DNA from: Takakia lepidozioides
Lineage: Eukaryota; Streptophyta; Takakiopsida; Takakiales; Takakiaceae
DNA length: 64,000 bases
Direction of reading: 5' to 3'
Assembly: GCA_030704615.1 (NCBI GenBank)
Contig: CM060732.1
Coordinates: 1,054,001-1,118,000, forward strand
In this document: one piece after another, positions 1-12,559 of the stretch
Numbering within the stretch: position 1 is the first letter of the stretch
Layout: the number at the start of each line of letters is the position of its first letter
Made by a program: the position numbers and the translations under genes
The notes under the pieces: generated by a model
Database searches by the model: none
What the model was told of the DNA's origin: nothing
What the model saw: only the letters and a program-made list of their open reading frames with translations

Positions 1-69
1 TTGATTCCGTCCTTTCTTTTTCTGTTTACAAATTGGATCATAGATTTTAATTCTATAGGTTGTAAGCAG

Positions 70-3000
70 GCATACAACAACTTTTGCATACCTGGTGTGG
101 AAACCTTCAGCCATGCCATCTGGTTCAGGTGCAATCCAACCGCTACGAAATGTTTGTTCATCTTTCCCAGCACCTTGACTGTATCTTCAACATAAAAAAC
201 ACTATGTTACAAATGTGGCTTGAAGTGTGTTGGTTTATCAGTGCATCACTGTCTACAAGTATTTTTTGTCTTTGGAGTGCCTGTTCCTCTTATGTCATGC
301 TATTTATCGGGGTCAAATTTCTAGCTTTGCTTTTAGCTGGTCACCAGTGCTATATATGTGTCGTTTGTGTCCTCACACCTTACTTGCTTGGGTTCTCGGT
401 TGTGATACAATTGGGATCTGCCCTCCTTGCAGCGTGCAAACCTCCATGACAATTGGTGAGTTCCCCCAACCATAGCCATAAAGTTTTTGGCGTGAGATCA
501 TATGTTTCTTTTTGTAGGATATATTTGGAGTGAGGTCAAGGAATATGAGAGGACACACACATTCCCTGCCTGTTGACTGATTTGAACAGGGTAAACAGGT
601 TATGGTGGAGATCTTACGCCAGATCCACACTGCATGATGACAAATGTGATGGTCCTCATGCAGGCGCTGGCAAGTCTTCTTGTTGCTTACTCTCTCCTCG
701 GTGTCTTCTATGTGAGGTTAGTTCTTGTCTACACCTGAGTGTGATTTCACAGCTTTGTCTGACCTCTCTGACAGTAAGGGTTCTCAAGCTGTTAGAAGTT
801 GACTGTGGAGAGAACATTAAATGGTCTTTTCCACTAGGCCTGTTGAGTCTGGTGCGACTTATCAATCACCACGGCAACTTGATTGATGCATAACTGCTAA
901 AGACAATGTTTGTTTTGGAAACAAGGTGTTAAGTACTTCACTATGCAGTGCCAGTAGATTGTCCTGACTTCGTAATTACTGTAAGCTGCTTGTAAACAGA
1001 TTCGCTAGGCCAGCCCGACGGGCACAGACTTTGATCTTCAGCAGATTCATGGTGCTCCATGAGGTACTAATCAGCTCCTTGAGGTGTGGAACCAATGGTC
1101 TTCTGTTGCCCGTAGGAGCCTGTTTAGGATGTTCATGCTTGGGGGACACTGATTGTTCAGCTCCAGCCCAAAACCTCATTGTGGTCAGCACTGCCATGAA
1201 CCAGGAAGATGGAATTCCCATTGTAGCTTTTCGAATAGCGAACATTCGCAAACATCAGATTATTGAGGTTTGCAGACTTCCAACCCACTGCTAGTGTGTG
1301 ACATGTCAGTTTGAAAGCAATATGTCTTGTTGAGAACCAAACTTTATTCAATATTTGGGATGTGAAGGATCTACTCATGCAAAAATCTATTTTATTTTAG
1401 CCTGTAGGAAATGATAGACATCGTCACATGATTATCACATATGAATTTGGGGTACTTGGTCGACAGGCAAGGAAGTCTGAATTGCCTGCCAGAAATTTGA
1501 CTATGGCTTTGGGTGGTGGGTGGCAGGCTAATGTACGGTTGCTTGTTGCCCTCAACAACATCTTGACCGATGAAGATGAAAGCATGTTTCATTTTGTGGC
1601 CCTTCCGGTTTGTCTTTACTTCTATTCTCTGAGAGTCTGTACATAACATTCAGCATAGGCCCCAACCTCCTGTCATTTGAAATTTTCTCTTAGTCCCACA
1701 AACCCTTTGGGATTACAATGTTGTACAAATTTCCTCTTCCCCTTCCCTCTCTCCATCAGTCTCTACTGGAATCCTAAAGTCTTCTTCTCGACACTTCATT
1801 GGACTTGGGGGCAGGTCATTGGAGGGAGCCAGGTGTTTTTAGGGCTTCCATGTACAGTGAAGCACCCCATCACTTCCACCAGCCCCTTGTATGGTTTGAC
1901 ACTACATGTATGTGGATATACCATGTTTTGTTACAAGTCTCATGACATTTCTTCGAAGTTGCTAGCAACCACAAGACTTGAGAGAGATGTGCCAAGAGGG
2001 CATCGGAATGCTGCTTTCTAATTTCACAGACGTTACTTCTCTACTGGATCTGTGAAAATGACTCTCTGTGTTGGTCTGTCATGTGCTTGATATATTGCAG
2101 TTTGTGTTTTGGGAGATAACATTTTTTGTTATGGAAACAGGATCTTGAGGAAGCAGACATGGAGGTTCTGGTCCTGTTAGAGGGTGTAGATGCATCCACA
2201 TCTAGCAAGTTTCAGGGTATCTTCATGAGACTCTGCCAATAATTTTTGAGTTTTGCTTGCTTAGTGTTTTCTATTTGTCACCGGTGGTGACATCAGTACT
2301 ATTAGTATAGAGAGGCAGTCATTGCACACTTTACCAATATATCCATGAATATATAATGTCCTTTTTGGGAATTCTGTTTGGTTGTGCATGTACAATATGT
2401 GGACTTATTTTTCGCTGGCTTACTGTTCAAGGACAGTAGTGCAACGGCAAGCATCAGTTATCTTTAAGGGGGTACATAGACATCAACATTCCGTTTTTAA
2501 GGGTATTCCTGCAAGCTCTCAATGCTTGATTGCTGGCAGCACAGCCATTGCAACAAAGCTCAGCAGCTTCCTTTGTGATTGACATTTGTACTGCTTTGTA
2601 TTGGCAGCACGACATTCGTATAGGCCGACAGATATTCGCAAAGATTATCACTTTGAGTAAGAATGTCTTTGCCACCTTATGCAAGGTCTTCTTTTTCTGT
2701 TCCTCCAAACCTGAATTGCTGCTTGAAGTTCAAATGCCTATGCAGGTTGATCCTCATCTCTGTCAAGGATGATAAGTCTCTGAGCAAACAGAGGATATGC
2801 TCTCTTGCATATCATACTGAGACAAACAGACTGATCAGTTTTTGCTTAAGACATGGGGACTCCAAACCCTTGACACAAGTCTTTGTATTATTCTCTGTAT
2901 ATGGATTGCTGAAAAATACCATTCAAAATGGTGTCTAATCCTGAACACAGAAATAGCCTAGTTACAGCTGTAATTCTCCATACAAGGCTCATACCACATA

Positions 3001-4452
3001 ATCTATGTCACCAAGGCATTGCGAAAAAAATAGGTGTCGATATGTGCGTAGGTGCATTTGCTAGACTATTTTATCAAAGCTGAGTCTGTGGATCTTCGGG
3101 AAGTTACACAAGCATAAGAGTCAATAGCAGGGGGAAACGCTCATGATGACCTTGCAAAGACACAAGGTGTGACAATTGTCAATGCTGTAGTAAGTATACA
3201 CATCTTCCGACACATTTTATAAGCCCATTATGGCTAGGGGGAATTTGCCTTTGAAGTGTCTGTCTACTGATTAAAGTCATAGTATGGATGGAGTCATTTT
3301 CCTGTCACATTAGTTAGCACTACCATCTCTTTGTTCCGGTCCTGAAATGTTTTGCAAGTGGCTGGCCTGCGCTTGCAGGACAATGGTCATACGTATGCCA
3401 AGTGGACGCCGCTGTGCGGTGGGTCACACTATCTGAAGAGCTTCTAGTCTTTGTTAAGACTACTTGTTGAGACTACTTGTTTTGAAATTCAAGCTTGCAT
3501 TTACAGATTCAATCTTTGTAGAAGCTTTGGATTAAGATGTTTCTATTATAGCAGCACATAATGCATTGGAAGGAATATCGTTCTTGGACATGCAATGCTG
3601 TGAAACTCAATCTAGTGTATTGCCAAGCAGGACTTCACAAAGTTTGACTCTTTGTTGCCAGTCACATCTGTGCTGGTCACTAGGCCACTAACGCCCCATG
3701 CATCATTAGCCAATGTGCTGCCATCACACTCTCCTGGTGCTTTATTTGGTGGCCTCGAGTCTTTGGGGAATCTGGAGGAGTCAGAGGAATCCTCAGAAAG
3801 CTACAGCATTGCAGGGTCAAGCCCCCAGGGACCAAGAAGTACATTAGTAGGGACACCTACTTTTCAAGGCCATCGGCTCCCCTTAGCACTCAGGAGGCAA
3901 TCAACTGGGCAACTCCTTGGCACCCCCCCTCGAATAGTTCGCTTTGAGCCGAGACTGCATACTTCTGTGGATAAGAACATTTCACAAAGCATGCCTGATT
4001 TGTACAAAAATATGGATGACCTCTCGCCCAACAAACTGGAGGGCACAGAACAGGATATTGAACAGAGGGTATGTCCCTCTCCTTTTGGCCACTGATCAGT
4101 CTAGGTTCCAGGCCCATGGTTGTCTTCACTTGGGAGTGGTTGTCGCAATGGGACTGGGAAGGGCCCAAGCCTTGGGGCTCAGCCAAAAGAGGGGAACAGC
4201 GGAGGGAGATGAAGAGAGACTGATAAGTGCTCATCCCCTTTCAGAATTTATGGCTGAAATTGGAGTTGGGTGCAGCTCGCAATAGCAGAGGCAAGTGCGC
4301 AGGCATTGAAGCAGATGGTAGTCGAGCTAGCAACTCGTGTGCACCAAACTCTGCAGCAACCTTCAACTGCTGCTGATGCTGTTAGGGGGCCTCTTGTTGC
4401 CTGTGCGCAACAAGCCCTTTCCTTGGCAATGTCAGGTGAACTCCTGTCTTGA
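70..4452 (+). CDS. Inward-rectifier (Kir-type) potassium channel, 3' part of a split gene
   Basis: Small exons joined in phase give a Kir channel. Exons seen: 70-128, 433-455, 599-716, 1000-1063, 1205-1267, 1527-1607, 1833-1907, 2141-2216, 2608-2656, probably one from 2746, then 3631-4068 and 4276-4452 (TGA). They encode the pore helix and filter (FSVQTSMTIGYGG, split over three exons), TM2 (599-716), and the cytosolic beta-sandwich with family motifs: RFARPARRAQ, VAFRIANIRKHQIIE, TVKHPITSTSPLYG, EADMEVLVLLEG, ARHSYRPTDI and DFTKFDSLLPV. The last exons give a Ser-rich tail and a helical end. TM1 and the start lie left of the window. About nine residues between 1607 and 1833 and a short exon before 3631 are not resolved. 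The GYG filter implies K+ selectivity; the family gates inward K+ flow at membranes. Motifs and intron phases make the call secure; exact ends of some exons are not. Confidence 0.85.
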
Positions 4453-5429
4453 AGGCTCTGTTTCTAGTGATGTCATAGGTACATCACTGTAAATTACCGC
4501 AGACACATTCCATACTACAATTTCACATTGAAGGAGTGAGGATCTTGCAGGAAACACATTACAGTATACGGCATACTGCCATTCAATGTGCCTCTGGATC
4601 TTGTATTTGCATAAGTGGGGTGTGGTACTAAAGAGATGGTCACTGTTTTACACCATGCCAATCAAACAGCCTATCTCATAAGAATTGTTGTCATCATGGA
4701 TTTAGCAACGTCCACCCAAGAAACCTCCATCTGTATTATTATCTTATCAGCTACTTTTCCTTGTCTAACATTGATAGTTTTCTCACACAACCAGGGAATG
4801 AGCTACACCCAACAGACACCCTGGAATGTTTGGATTTTCTCTTTAGGGGAAAGAGGGAAGAGGAGGAGTATTTAGACGATTAGACAACCCCTCCCGAATT
4901 TGATGCACTTCTCAAAGAAGAGTTCACCTCTACCCATTCTGCCAGAGATTCCACTTAGTTCTAATTGACAAGGAATCCCACATGGAGCCACAGATGTCAT
5001 GCATGCAAGGTTCCCTATCCTACTTGTCAAGTCACTATCTTATGGCTGGTTCATGAGAGCTACCTGACATTCACCTCACTCAGATCGATTAATTTGAGCA
5101 TGTGAAAATGTTTAAACCATCATCAACACTACCTGCAATTTTTTTTAAATAGGTAGGGGGTGACAAGGGGCTCTGGGATCAAGGTGGTCCACATGCGTGG
5201 ACAATGGACAATGTTGATGGTGCAAAAATGATTCTAGTACATAGTAAGAGAGTTTCTAATTAGATAGGTTCAGGTTCCAAATTTTTATTGGCTCCTCCCT
5301 AAAGAGGAGACTACCCATCAGTGTCAAAAAAATGTCAACTCCCTGTTACACCTTTCCCAGATAACACCTGCCCTAAATGAACCTCTCCTCATATTACACC
5401 CGGGTCCTGCACTCCTCCGGAAAACATTT
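4453..5429. other. Intergenic, no gene seen
   Basis: No exon-like open stretch with a recognisable motif was found on either strand. The channel gene's 3' UTR probably occupies the first part. Nothing else is visible. Confidence 0.5.
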
Positions 5430-5670
5430 ATGTAATTTTATTTTTTATTTTATTTTTATTTTAAAAAAAAGGAAACTTGGGAACGACTGGTCACAATTCA
5501 GGCCCTTGAGGAGGGGGTAAAATTAACCCCCTTTCAGATAAGCCATTAGGCACACAAGTGGGGATTTGGAAACGTCACCACCAGACCAACCGGTCCAACT
5601 GGTGGTTTGAACCCCGAACCACCAGGGCGACACACTTTGCAATTACCAGCTGAGCTACCAGCTGATGTGC
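5430..5670 (-). mobile_element. tRNA-derived SINE
   Basis: Read on the minus strand, the sequence begins with a tRNA-like head. It has an A box TAGCTCAGCTGG (5646-5657) and a B box GGTTCAAACC (5604-5613) at the spacing of an internal RNA polymerase III promoter. A non-tRNA body follows, ending near 5430-5470 in T8 and an A-rich tail of AAAAT-type units. No cloverleaf closes around the head, so it is a SINE rather than a tRNA gene. Target duplications were not identified. A related family elsewhere in the genome would be expected. Confidence 0.65.
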
Positions 5671-6074
5671 AGAAATTGTATATTCTGTTTTTTATTATTA
5701 TTTTTAAATGGAAGCCCTGTTAATCAAATTAAAAATACGAGGAAAAAGGCGAGAATACAACTAGGGCTTTGCGTTGCTCTGCACTACTAGCGACGACTTC
5801 TGAGAAGGACGTCCAGACAGATGGGCCATACTCGAGGATCATGAGAGAGAGTACGGATCATGTAGCTTGCCAAAATGTCGGTCACACACTTCCGATTGGT
5901 GGGGGGGGGGGGGGAGGGAGTTGGAGGGGTTTTCCATGGGTCGTCTTGGTACAACAAGTAGATTTGGACTATGATAAATCAGTATTTTTTTATTATCTAT
6001 TGTGAGCATGCATTGGGACAAAATATAGACTTTTTGAAGAGGAGGAGGATGGTCTTTATAAAATATGGTGGCCC
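5671..6074. other. Intergenic, with poly-G tract
   Basis: No gene seen. A run of about fifteen G residues lies near 5901-5915, followed by purine-rich sequence. Confidence 0.5.
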
Positions 6075-6808
6075 TTACATGGAACGTTTAGATGTGTCTA
6101 ATTTAAGCTCAACCAAGCTATGCGAAAAGCCACTCCAATCCAAAAATATATAATTTTTTCTCCAGTTGTCGTCATTCAACTCTGTCTCCTCTCGTGCTTT
6201 GGCCAACAGATTGACCCCTTTTAGTTGGAATGAAAGCCCGTGTTTCTTGTGACAGAAATTCATCCAATATCGGATGTTACACTTGACTGCAACGAGATCC
6301 CCTGAACATACGGATTCTCCATCCATTTTTTGGCCATTTTCGTTAAGGACTTCTATTGTATCGTACATCTCATCGTTGTTTGTTTTTTGACGTTTGTTGT
6401 TACCGGACGTCGAGCCAGAGTTGTTTGCGTTAGTTTTTAAGAGTTTTTTCGTGAAGCTCATGTTGTTTCCACCCATCCACGTCATGTCCTCGCCTCTCCT
6501 CCTCCAATTATCGAACCATTCTGTATTGTATTTGCGTAGTCGAACAAGAAATGGCTGTCTTCTATCAATATTGTGAATTTTGCATCTTTTAGTTCTTCGG
6601 CGAAAGTCACGAATCTGTAATTCCCGGTTTTGCCAAGGTAGGGGAATTTTGCAATACCTACGAAGATTGCTGTTTCTTCACGGTCCGAAGGGACGATCCA
6701 CAAGGCGCTGTGGAAGTTTGTACTATAGGGCAGGCGCTTCCATGTGTTCCCCACCTTTAGGGCATGATGGTCATTGGACATGAAACTGTCGTATATTACG
6801 TTTGTCAT
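6075..6808 (-). pseudogene. Frameshifted gene of unknown family
   Basis: Two minus-strand ORFs (6808-6482 and 6485-6075) overlap at the stop and start. Codons just upstream of the second ATG, read in its frame, continue a plausible protein (Trp/Arg-rich, FDNWRRRGED), so one reading frame seems to shift near 6525-6540. The first half holds a beta-rich stretch (ALWIVPSDREETAIFVGIAK). The second half has a Asn/Ser/Lys-rich linker and then a segment ending in SGDLVAVKCNIRYWMNF. I do not recognise the family. An OB-fold DNA-binding protein of viral or mobile origin is possible but unsupported. Neighbours give no clue. It could also be two overlapping genes, which I think less likely. Confidence 0.45.
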
Positions 6809-7299
6809 GTCTTGGTGGGTTATTTCCTGGATTTGTTAGTCCGTTACAGTGTCTATTTTGACGTTGACATGGTTGTTTGTATGTATGGTGCAGAGAGAGA
6901 GAGAGAGAGGCAGGGGCAGATGAAAGTATATATCGGTGGGTTTTTTAGGAGAATTAAACCCTAAGAGTGCGACTTTAAAATTAATCATGCTAATCTATAG
7001 AACTGTGGCTTTCTCTCTCAGACCGAGGTTGATGCTACACCGCTTTGTTGGGAAGTTAGGTGGAAAGTGCGATGTAACAGTATGTTATATTCCTCTGCTT
7101 CACCTGTACCTGGAAGCATCATTCGATTAGGGACCCTCTCACAATCGGTTATTTTTTTAGCAGCAACACCTAGTGAAGACGGAAGGCCTAGTCCATTGAT
7201 GTTTGATTCAGGCCCAGCTATGCTGATTGAGGAATTCCAATAGGAGATGGCCCTTCACTTCTTGCTCACAATTGTTTTGTTCCTGTCATAAAACTAGAG
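6809..7299. other. Intergenic with GA microsatellite
   Basis: A (GA)n run lies at about 6891-6910. No gene or exon is recognised in the rest. Confidence 0.5.
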
Positions 7300-8880
7300 A
7301 ACCTCACATCAGAATGTATAGGCTTACAAATAATTACAGATCCATCTGCACTGTTTCAGTGCTCAAAGACTGGCACAGGCATCAGAATACACATGAGGTT
7401 CACCTACCAGGCATCACCCATTCACAATCTCCAAAGCCTCCCTGCCAAACCCAGTACATAAACAGAGTACACATAAGTTCCTTGCTTTGCATCCTCAATG
7501 CACCCACATTGGGCATACATGTCCACCAGGGCAGAGTTCAGAATGACATCTGGTACAATTCCAACTTTGACAATGTCACCATAGACCTCTTTTGACCTTT
7601 TCCAGGGCTGCTAGGCTTGCACAAGCATTGCAATCACACAAAAACATGATGTGGTTGGGCTTCACCCCTTCCCCCATAATTTGATCATAGGTCTCCAAAT
7701 CCACCATCCCACGTCCCTGCTGTGCATACCCTGCGATGCTTGTGAGTGTGCACCTGCTTTCCAGCTTCCAGACCTTTCTTAGCGTGAATCCACATCAGAG
7801 TTTGTTGGCACTAGGAAAGGGTTGAGACTGAGCTGCTCAACTACTCCCTGGTCTTACTGGGCTTACGTAGTGTGCCAAGCACAACATCTGGTGCCAAAGC
7901 CTCCATCCAGTGCCCCTGCTGTGCATACCCTGCAAGCATCGAGTTCCACGACACCACATCTCGTTCAGCCATACTGTTCCCTTCATACATGTCCACGAGG
8001 GTATTGTTCAGAATGACATGTGGTACAATTGCAGCTCTGACAATGTCGCCATGGACCTCTTTGCCCTTCTCCAGAGCTGCCAGGCTTGCACACGCATTGC
8101 AAACTATCAAAGGTTCACTCAACCAGTAACTTGCAGAAATCAACATGAAAAGTTAAGGACGATTTCGATAATAGGGGAAAACAAGATGAAATGTTTTGAA
8201 GAAGGTGTCTTCATTAGCAGTGCCTGATTTTATGAATTGTGCCGCTGCTCATCATTCTTCTCACCAACTCCTGCTTTTACGATGCAACCATGCACCCCTT
8301 CGCTCATATCCAGGGCTGCCAGGCTTGCAAACACACAGACGTGATGTGGTCGGGCTTCACCCCTTCCCCCATCATTTGCTCATAGGTCTCCAAAGCCTCC
8401 ATCTCATGCCCCTGCTGTAAGCATTGCATTCCACGACACCACATTTCATTCAGCGATATAGTTGAACACTGCCTTCGCATCCTCGATGCTCCCACATTTG
8501 GCATACATGTCCACGAGGGCATTGTTCAGAATAACATGGGATACAATTCCAGCTTTGACGATGTCACCATGGACCCCTTTCCCCTTTTCCAGGGCTCCCA
8601 AGCTTGCACACGCATTGCAAACGCAAACTAGGGTGATGTGGTTGGCTTCACCCCTTCGCAGAGTACACATAAGTTCCTTGCTTTGCATCCTCAATGCACC
8701 CACATTTAGCATACATGTCCACCAGGGCAGAGTTCAGAATGACATCTGGTACAATCCCAGCTTTGACAATGTCAAGATGTGGCTGGACTTCACCCCTTCG
8801 CGCAGCATTTGCTCATAGGTCTCCAAAGCATTCCTACCACACCCATGCTTGGTAAATCCTGCCAACATTATATTCCACGT
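7300..8880 (-). pseudogene. PPR repeat fragments downstream of the DYW terminus
   Basis: Broken minus-strand frames encode PPR units such as [24 protein letters not shown] and [19 protein letters not shown] (8712-8446), with further pieces at 8522-8304, 8146-7841 and about 7600-7320. They lie after the DYW stop at 9080, so they belong to a second, truncated copy of the same gene rather than to its C terminus. Every unit is interrupted by stops or shifts. PPR proteins bind organellar RNA one base per repeat; no functional protein can be made from this copy as read. Confidence 0.7.
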
Positions 8881-9079
8881 GATCAAAGATGTTGAGGCAT
8901 TCTGTTGAACACTTGGTGAGCATCCATGATGTTGAATCTGTCAAACCCTTATCTGATCCTCCAGCCCTCTCTGGCAATACATGATGGTCAAGACTCTCAG
9001 GAAATGGTGGATGGTCTGAATAGCTACATAGATCAATGAATGAAGCAAGACACTTGCATCTTGCCAAGAAAACATCCTT

Positions 9080-9869
9080 TCACCAGTAATCACCACAAGA
9101 ACAAATCCCATCTTCAAAGTGGTGAAAGCGGTTAGCGTACCACACCAATTGCTCGGCCAACAATCTTTGAGATGAATTTGGTGGAGGTGTGGCAGTCACC
9201 ACACACTAGAAGATTCTTGATGAGATGGAGAGGCGTCCTAGGGGTCGTGCTGATCAGCCCAAAACCAATGGCCAGCTTCTCACTGTGGTGGCAAAGACAA
9301 AATTCCTTTTCCTCCTCCCCCACATCATGCAATACAAAACACGTGTCAGGCACATACCCCGCCTCCTTTCATCTGCCCAGACAATCTTCTCACTGCTCAG
9401 CTCAGCATGGATTTCCTTAATTCTGGGATGCAACTTGTCATCTACAGCGAAGGTGTGCACCCTGTTGCCAACCTCAATGCAACAGCGACTTGGCTCCTTT
9501 CTAACCCCTCTGACCTTCAGCATTCTTCTCACCTTTGCAGTATCATCCCACCTGCCAGCATAGCAACACATAAGTCGCGGCATCCTGTTCATCCCATTTG
9601 AGGATAGATGTCGCTGCACGTTCAGCCATCTCCACATTGCCATGGATTCTGCAGGCACCAAGCAAGGCCTTCCACACCACAACATCTGGATTGATTGGCA
9701 TCTTATTAATCAGATCCACTGCATCATCCAGTTGTCCAAGAAGGTCCACCATACAGCCAAAGTGCTTTACTATTGGAGTGACACCATGATCTTGATTTCC
9801 TTCATTCAGTAGGCTAGTGTGGCTGCATGCAGAGAGAACACATATAAAGGTGAGACTGTCTGGCTTCAA
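9080..9869 (-). pseudogene. PPR protein C terminus: E, E+ and DYW domains
   Basis: Minus-strand frames give the end of a DYW-class PPR protein. The E motif (CMVDLLGQLDDAVDLINKMP, then ALLGACRIHGNVEMAERAA) is followed by E+ and the DYW deaminase: the [10 protein letters not shown] box with the zinc-binding His-x-Glu, then [17 protein letters not shown], then RFHHFEDGICSCGDYW and stop (9080). Four bases are missing before the last block: the usual Asp-Ala codon region between VVR and NRFHHF is shortened, which shifts the frame to a stop at about 9132. Further shifts lie near 9250-9690. The DYW domain performs C-to-U editing of organellar RNA in land plants. It is inactive here as read unless the indels are assembly errors. 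Confidence 0.85.
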
Positions 9870-9923
9870 GCCATTCTTTTGTATTCCTTCAAATAGTTGC
9901 AGGACCTCCCTATGACAACGATA

Positions 9924-12515
9924 CTAGGCATATCCTGCGATCATCGCGTTCCACGACACCACATTTTGTTCAGCCATATTGTCGAACACTCCCTTCGCAT
10001 CCTCAATGCACCCACATTTGGCATACATGTCCACCAGGGCAGTGTACAATTCCAGCTTTGACGATGTCACCATGGACCTCTTTGCCCTTTTCCAGGGCTG
10101 CCAGGCTTGCACACACATTGCAAACGGAAACAAACGTGATGTGGTCAGGCTTCACCCCTTCCCCCATCATTTGCTCATAGGTCTCCAAAGCCTCCATCCC
10201 GCGCCCTTGTTGTGCATACCCTGCAATCATCGCACTCCACGGTCACACCAAATGTCATTCAGCCATACTGTCAAACACTCCCTCCGCATCCTCAATGCAC
10301 CCACATTTTACATAGTGTTGAGAACTCCCTTCGCATCCTTGGCATGAATCCACTTTGGATAATGTGTGTGTTCACCTGCTTTCCAGTTTCCAGACCTTTC
10401 ATCTTGATGCACTTAAGCAAGAGACAGACAAACGTATCTGAATCTGCTGAAATGCCTCCCACATTTGGTATACATGTCCACGAGGGTAGAGTTCATAATG
10501 ACATGTGGTACAATTCCAGCTTTTGCAATGCAACCATGCACCTCTTTGCCCTTTTCCAGGGCTGCCAGGCTTGCACATGCACAGACGTGATGTGGTTGGG
10601 CTTCACCCCTTCCCCCATCATTTGATCATAGGTCTCCAAAGCCACCATCCCACGTCCCTTCTGTGCATACCCTGCAAGCATCGCGTGCCACGACACCACA
10701 TCTTGTTCAGCCATAGTGTCGAAAACTCCCTTCGCATCCTCGGCGTGAATCCACTTTGGATAATGTGAGTGTGCACTTGCTTTCCAGCTTCCAGACCTTT
10801 CATCTTAATAAACTTAAGCAAGAGACAGACAAACATATCTGAATCTGCTGAAATGCCTCCCACATTTGACATACATGTCCACGAGGGAAGAGTTCAGAAT
10901 GACATCTGGTACAATTCCAGATTTGACAATGTCACCATGGACCTCTTTGCCCTTTTCCAGGGCTACCAGACTTGCACAAGCATTGCAATCACACACAAAC
11001 GTGATGTGGTTAGGCTTCACCCCTTCCCCCATCATTTGATCATAGGTCTCCAAAGCCACCAACCCACGCCCCTGCTGAGCATACCCTGCAAGCATTGCGT
11101 GCCACGACACCACATCTTGTTCAGCCATAGTGTTGAAAACTCCCTTCGTATCCTTGCACTTTGGATAATGTGCACCTGCTTTCCAGCTTCCAGACCTTTC
11201 ATCTTGATGCACTTAAGCAAGAGACAGACAAACGTATCTGAATATGATGAAATGCCTCCCACATTTGGCAGACATGTCCACTAGGGTATCGGTCAGAATG
11301 ACATCTGGTACAATTCCAGCTTTCACAATGCAACCATGGACCTCTTTGCCCTTTTCCAGGGCTGCCAAGCTTGCACATGCATTGCAATCACACACAAACA
11401 TGATGTGTTTGGGCTTCACCCCCTTCCCCCATCATTTGATCATAGGTCTCCAAAGCCACCATCCCACGTCCCTGCTGTGCATACCCTGCAAGCATCGCGT
11501 GCCACGACACAACATCTTGTTCAGCCACAGTGTTGAAAACTCCCTTCGCATCTGGTACAATTGCAGCTTTCGCGATGCAAACATGGACCTCTTTGCCCTT
11601 TTCCAGGGCTGCCAGGCTTGCACACGCATTGCAAATGCACACAAACGTGATGTGGTTGGCCTTCACCCCTTCACACATCATTTGATCATAGGTCTCCGAG
11701 GCCACCATCCCACGTCCCTGCTGTGCATACCCTGCAAGCATCGCATGCCACGACACCACATCTTGTTCAGCCACAGCATCGAAAACTCCCTTCGCATCCT
11801 CAATGCACCCACATTTGGCATACATGTCCACCAGGGCAGTGTTCAGAATGCTTTGACGATGTCACCATGGACCTCTTTTCCCCTTTTCCAGAGCTCCCAG
11901 GCTTGCATACGCATTGCAATCACAAACAGATGTGATGTGGTTGGGCCTCACCCCTTCGTGCAGCATTTGCCCATAGGTCTCCAAAGCATTCCTACCACAC
12001 CCATGCTTGGTAAATCCTGCCAACATTATATTCCACGTGATCAAAGATCGATCGTTGAGGCATTCGGTTGAACACTTGGTGAGCATCCATGATGCTCCCG
12101 CACTTAACACATACATGTTGACAAGGGTGTTAAGGAGAAAAACACTTGGTGTGAATCCACTTTGGATAATGTGAGTGTGCACCTGCTTTCCAGCTTCCAG
12201 ACCTTTCATCTTGATGCACTTAAGCAAGAGACAGACAAACATATCTGAATCTGTTGGAATGCCTCCAACAGATTTGGCATACATGTCCACGAGGGTATTG
12301 TTCAGAATGACATCTGGTACAATTCCAGCTTTCCCAATGCCACCATGCACCTCTTTGCCCTTTTCCAGGGCTGCCAGGCTTGCACATGCATTGCAGATGC
12401 AAACAAACGTTATGTGGTTGGGCACGAGCATCGCGTACCCCACACCTTTTCCAGAGATCCCAGGCTTGCACACGCATTGCAAACACAAACAAATGTCGAG
12501 CTTTTTTCTCCTCAT
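9924..12515 (-). pseudogene. Tandemly duplicated PPR repeat block
   Basis: At least seven near-identical P/L/S-type PPR cassettes occur on the minus strand. Each runs through [57 protein letters not shown] and EQDVVSWHAMLAGYAQQGRG. Cassette starts such as those near 10168, 10617, 11032, 11442 and 11680 are about 240-450 bp apart. Several cassettes carry the same hybrid joint, where VDMYAKCG is followed by KCIKMKGLEAGKQVHTHIIQSGFTP, so a chimeric unit was itself copied. Frames change repeatedly. High similarity between cassettes indicates recent unequal exchange or slippage. The block leads into the E-DYW terminus at 9869. Confidence 0.8.
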
Positions 12516-12559
12516 CTCTGCTATCTGTTTTTGTCAAAGTCATTCCAAACTACCACAGA

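Noticed and set aside
1-4095. Individual long ORFs (for example 84-449, 573-893) as genes
   Set aside because: They run through introns. Only the short exon segments listed in the channel feature match the Kir family.
5580-5665. A tRNA gene on the minus strand
   Set aside because: A and B boxes are present but the acceptor and anticodon stems do not pair, and a SINE-like body and tail follow.
6075-6808. Two overlapping genes with an ATGA stop-start junction
   Set aside because: Codons before the second ATG continue a plausible protein in its frame, so one frameshifted gene is the simpler reading. Not excluded.
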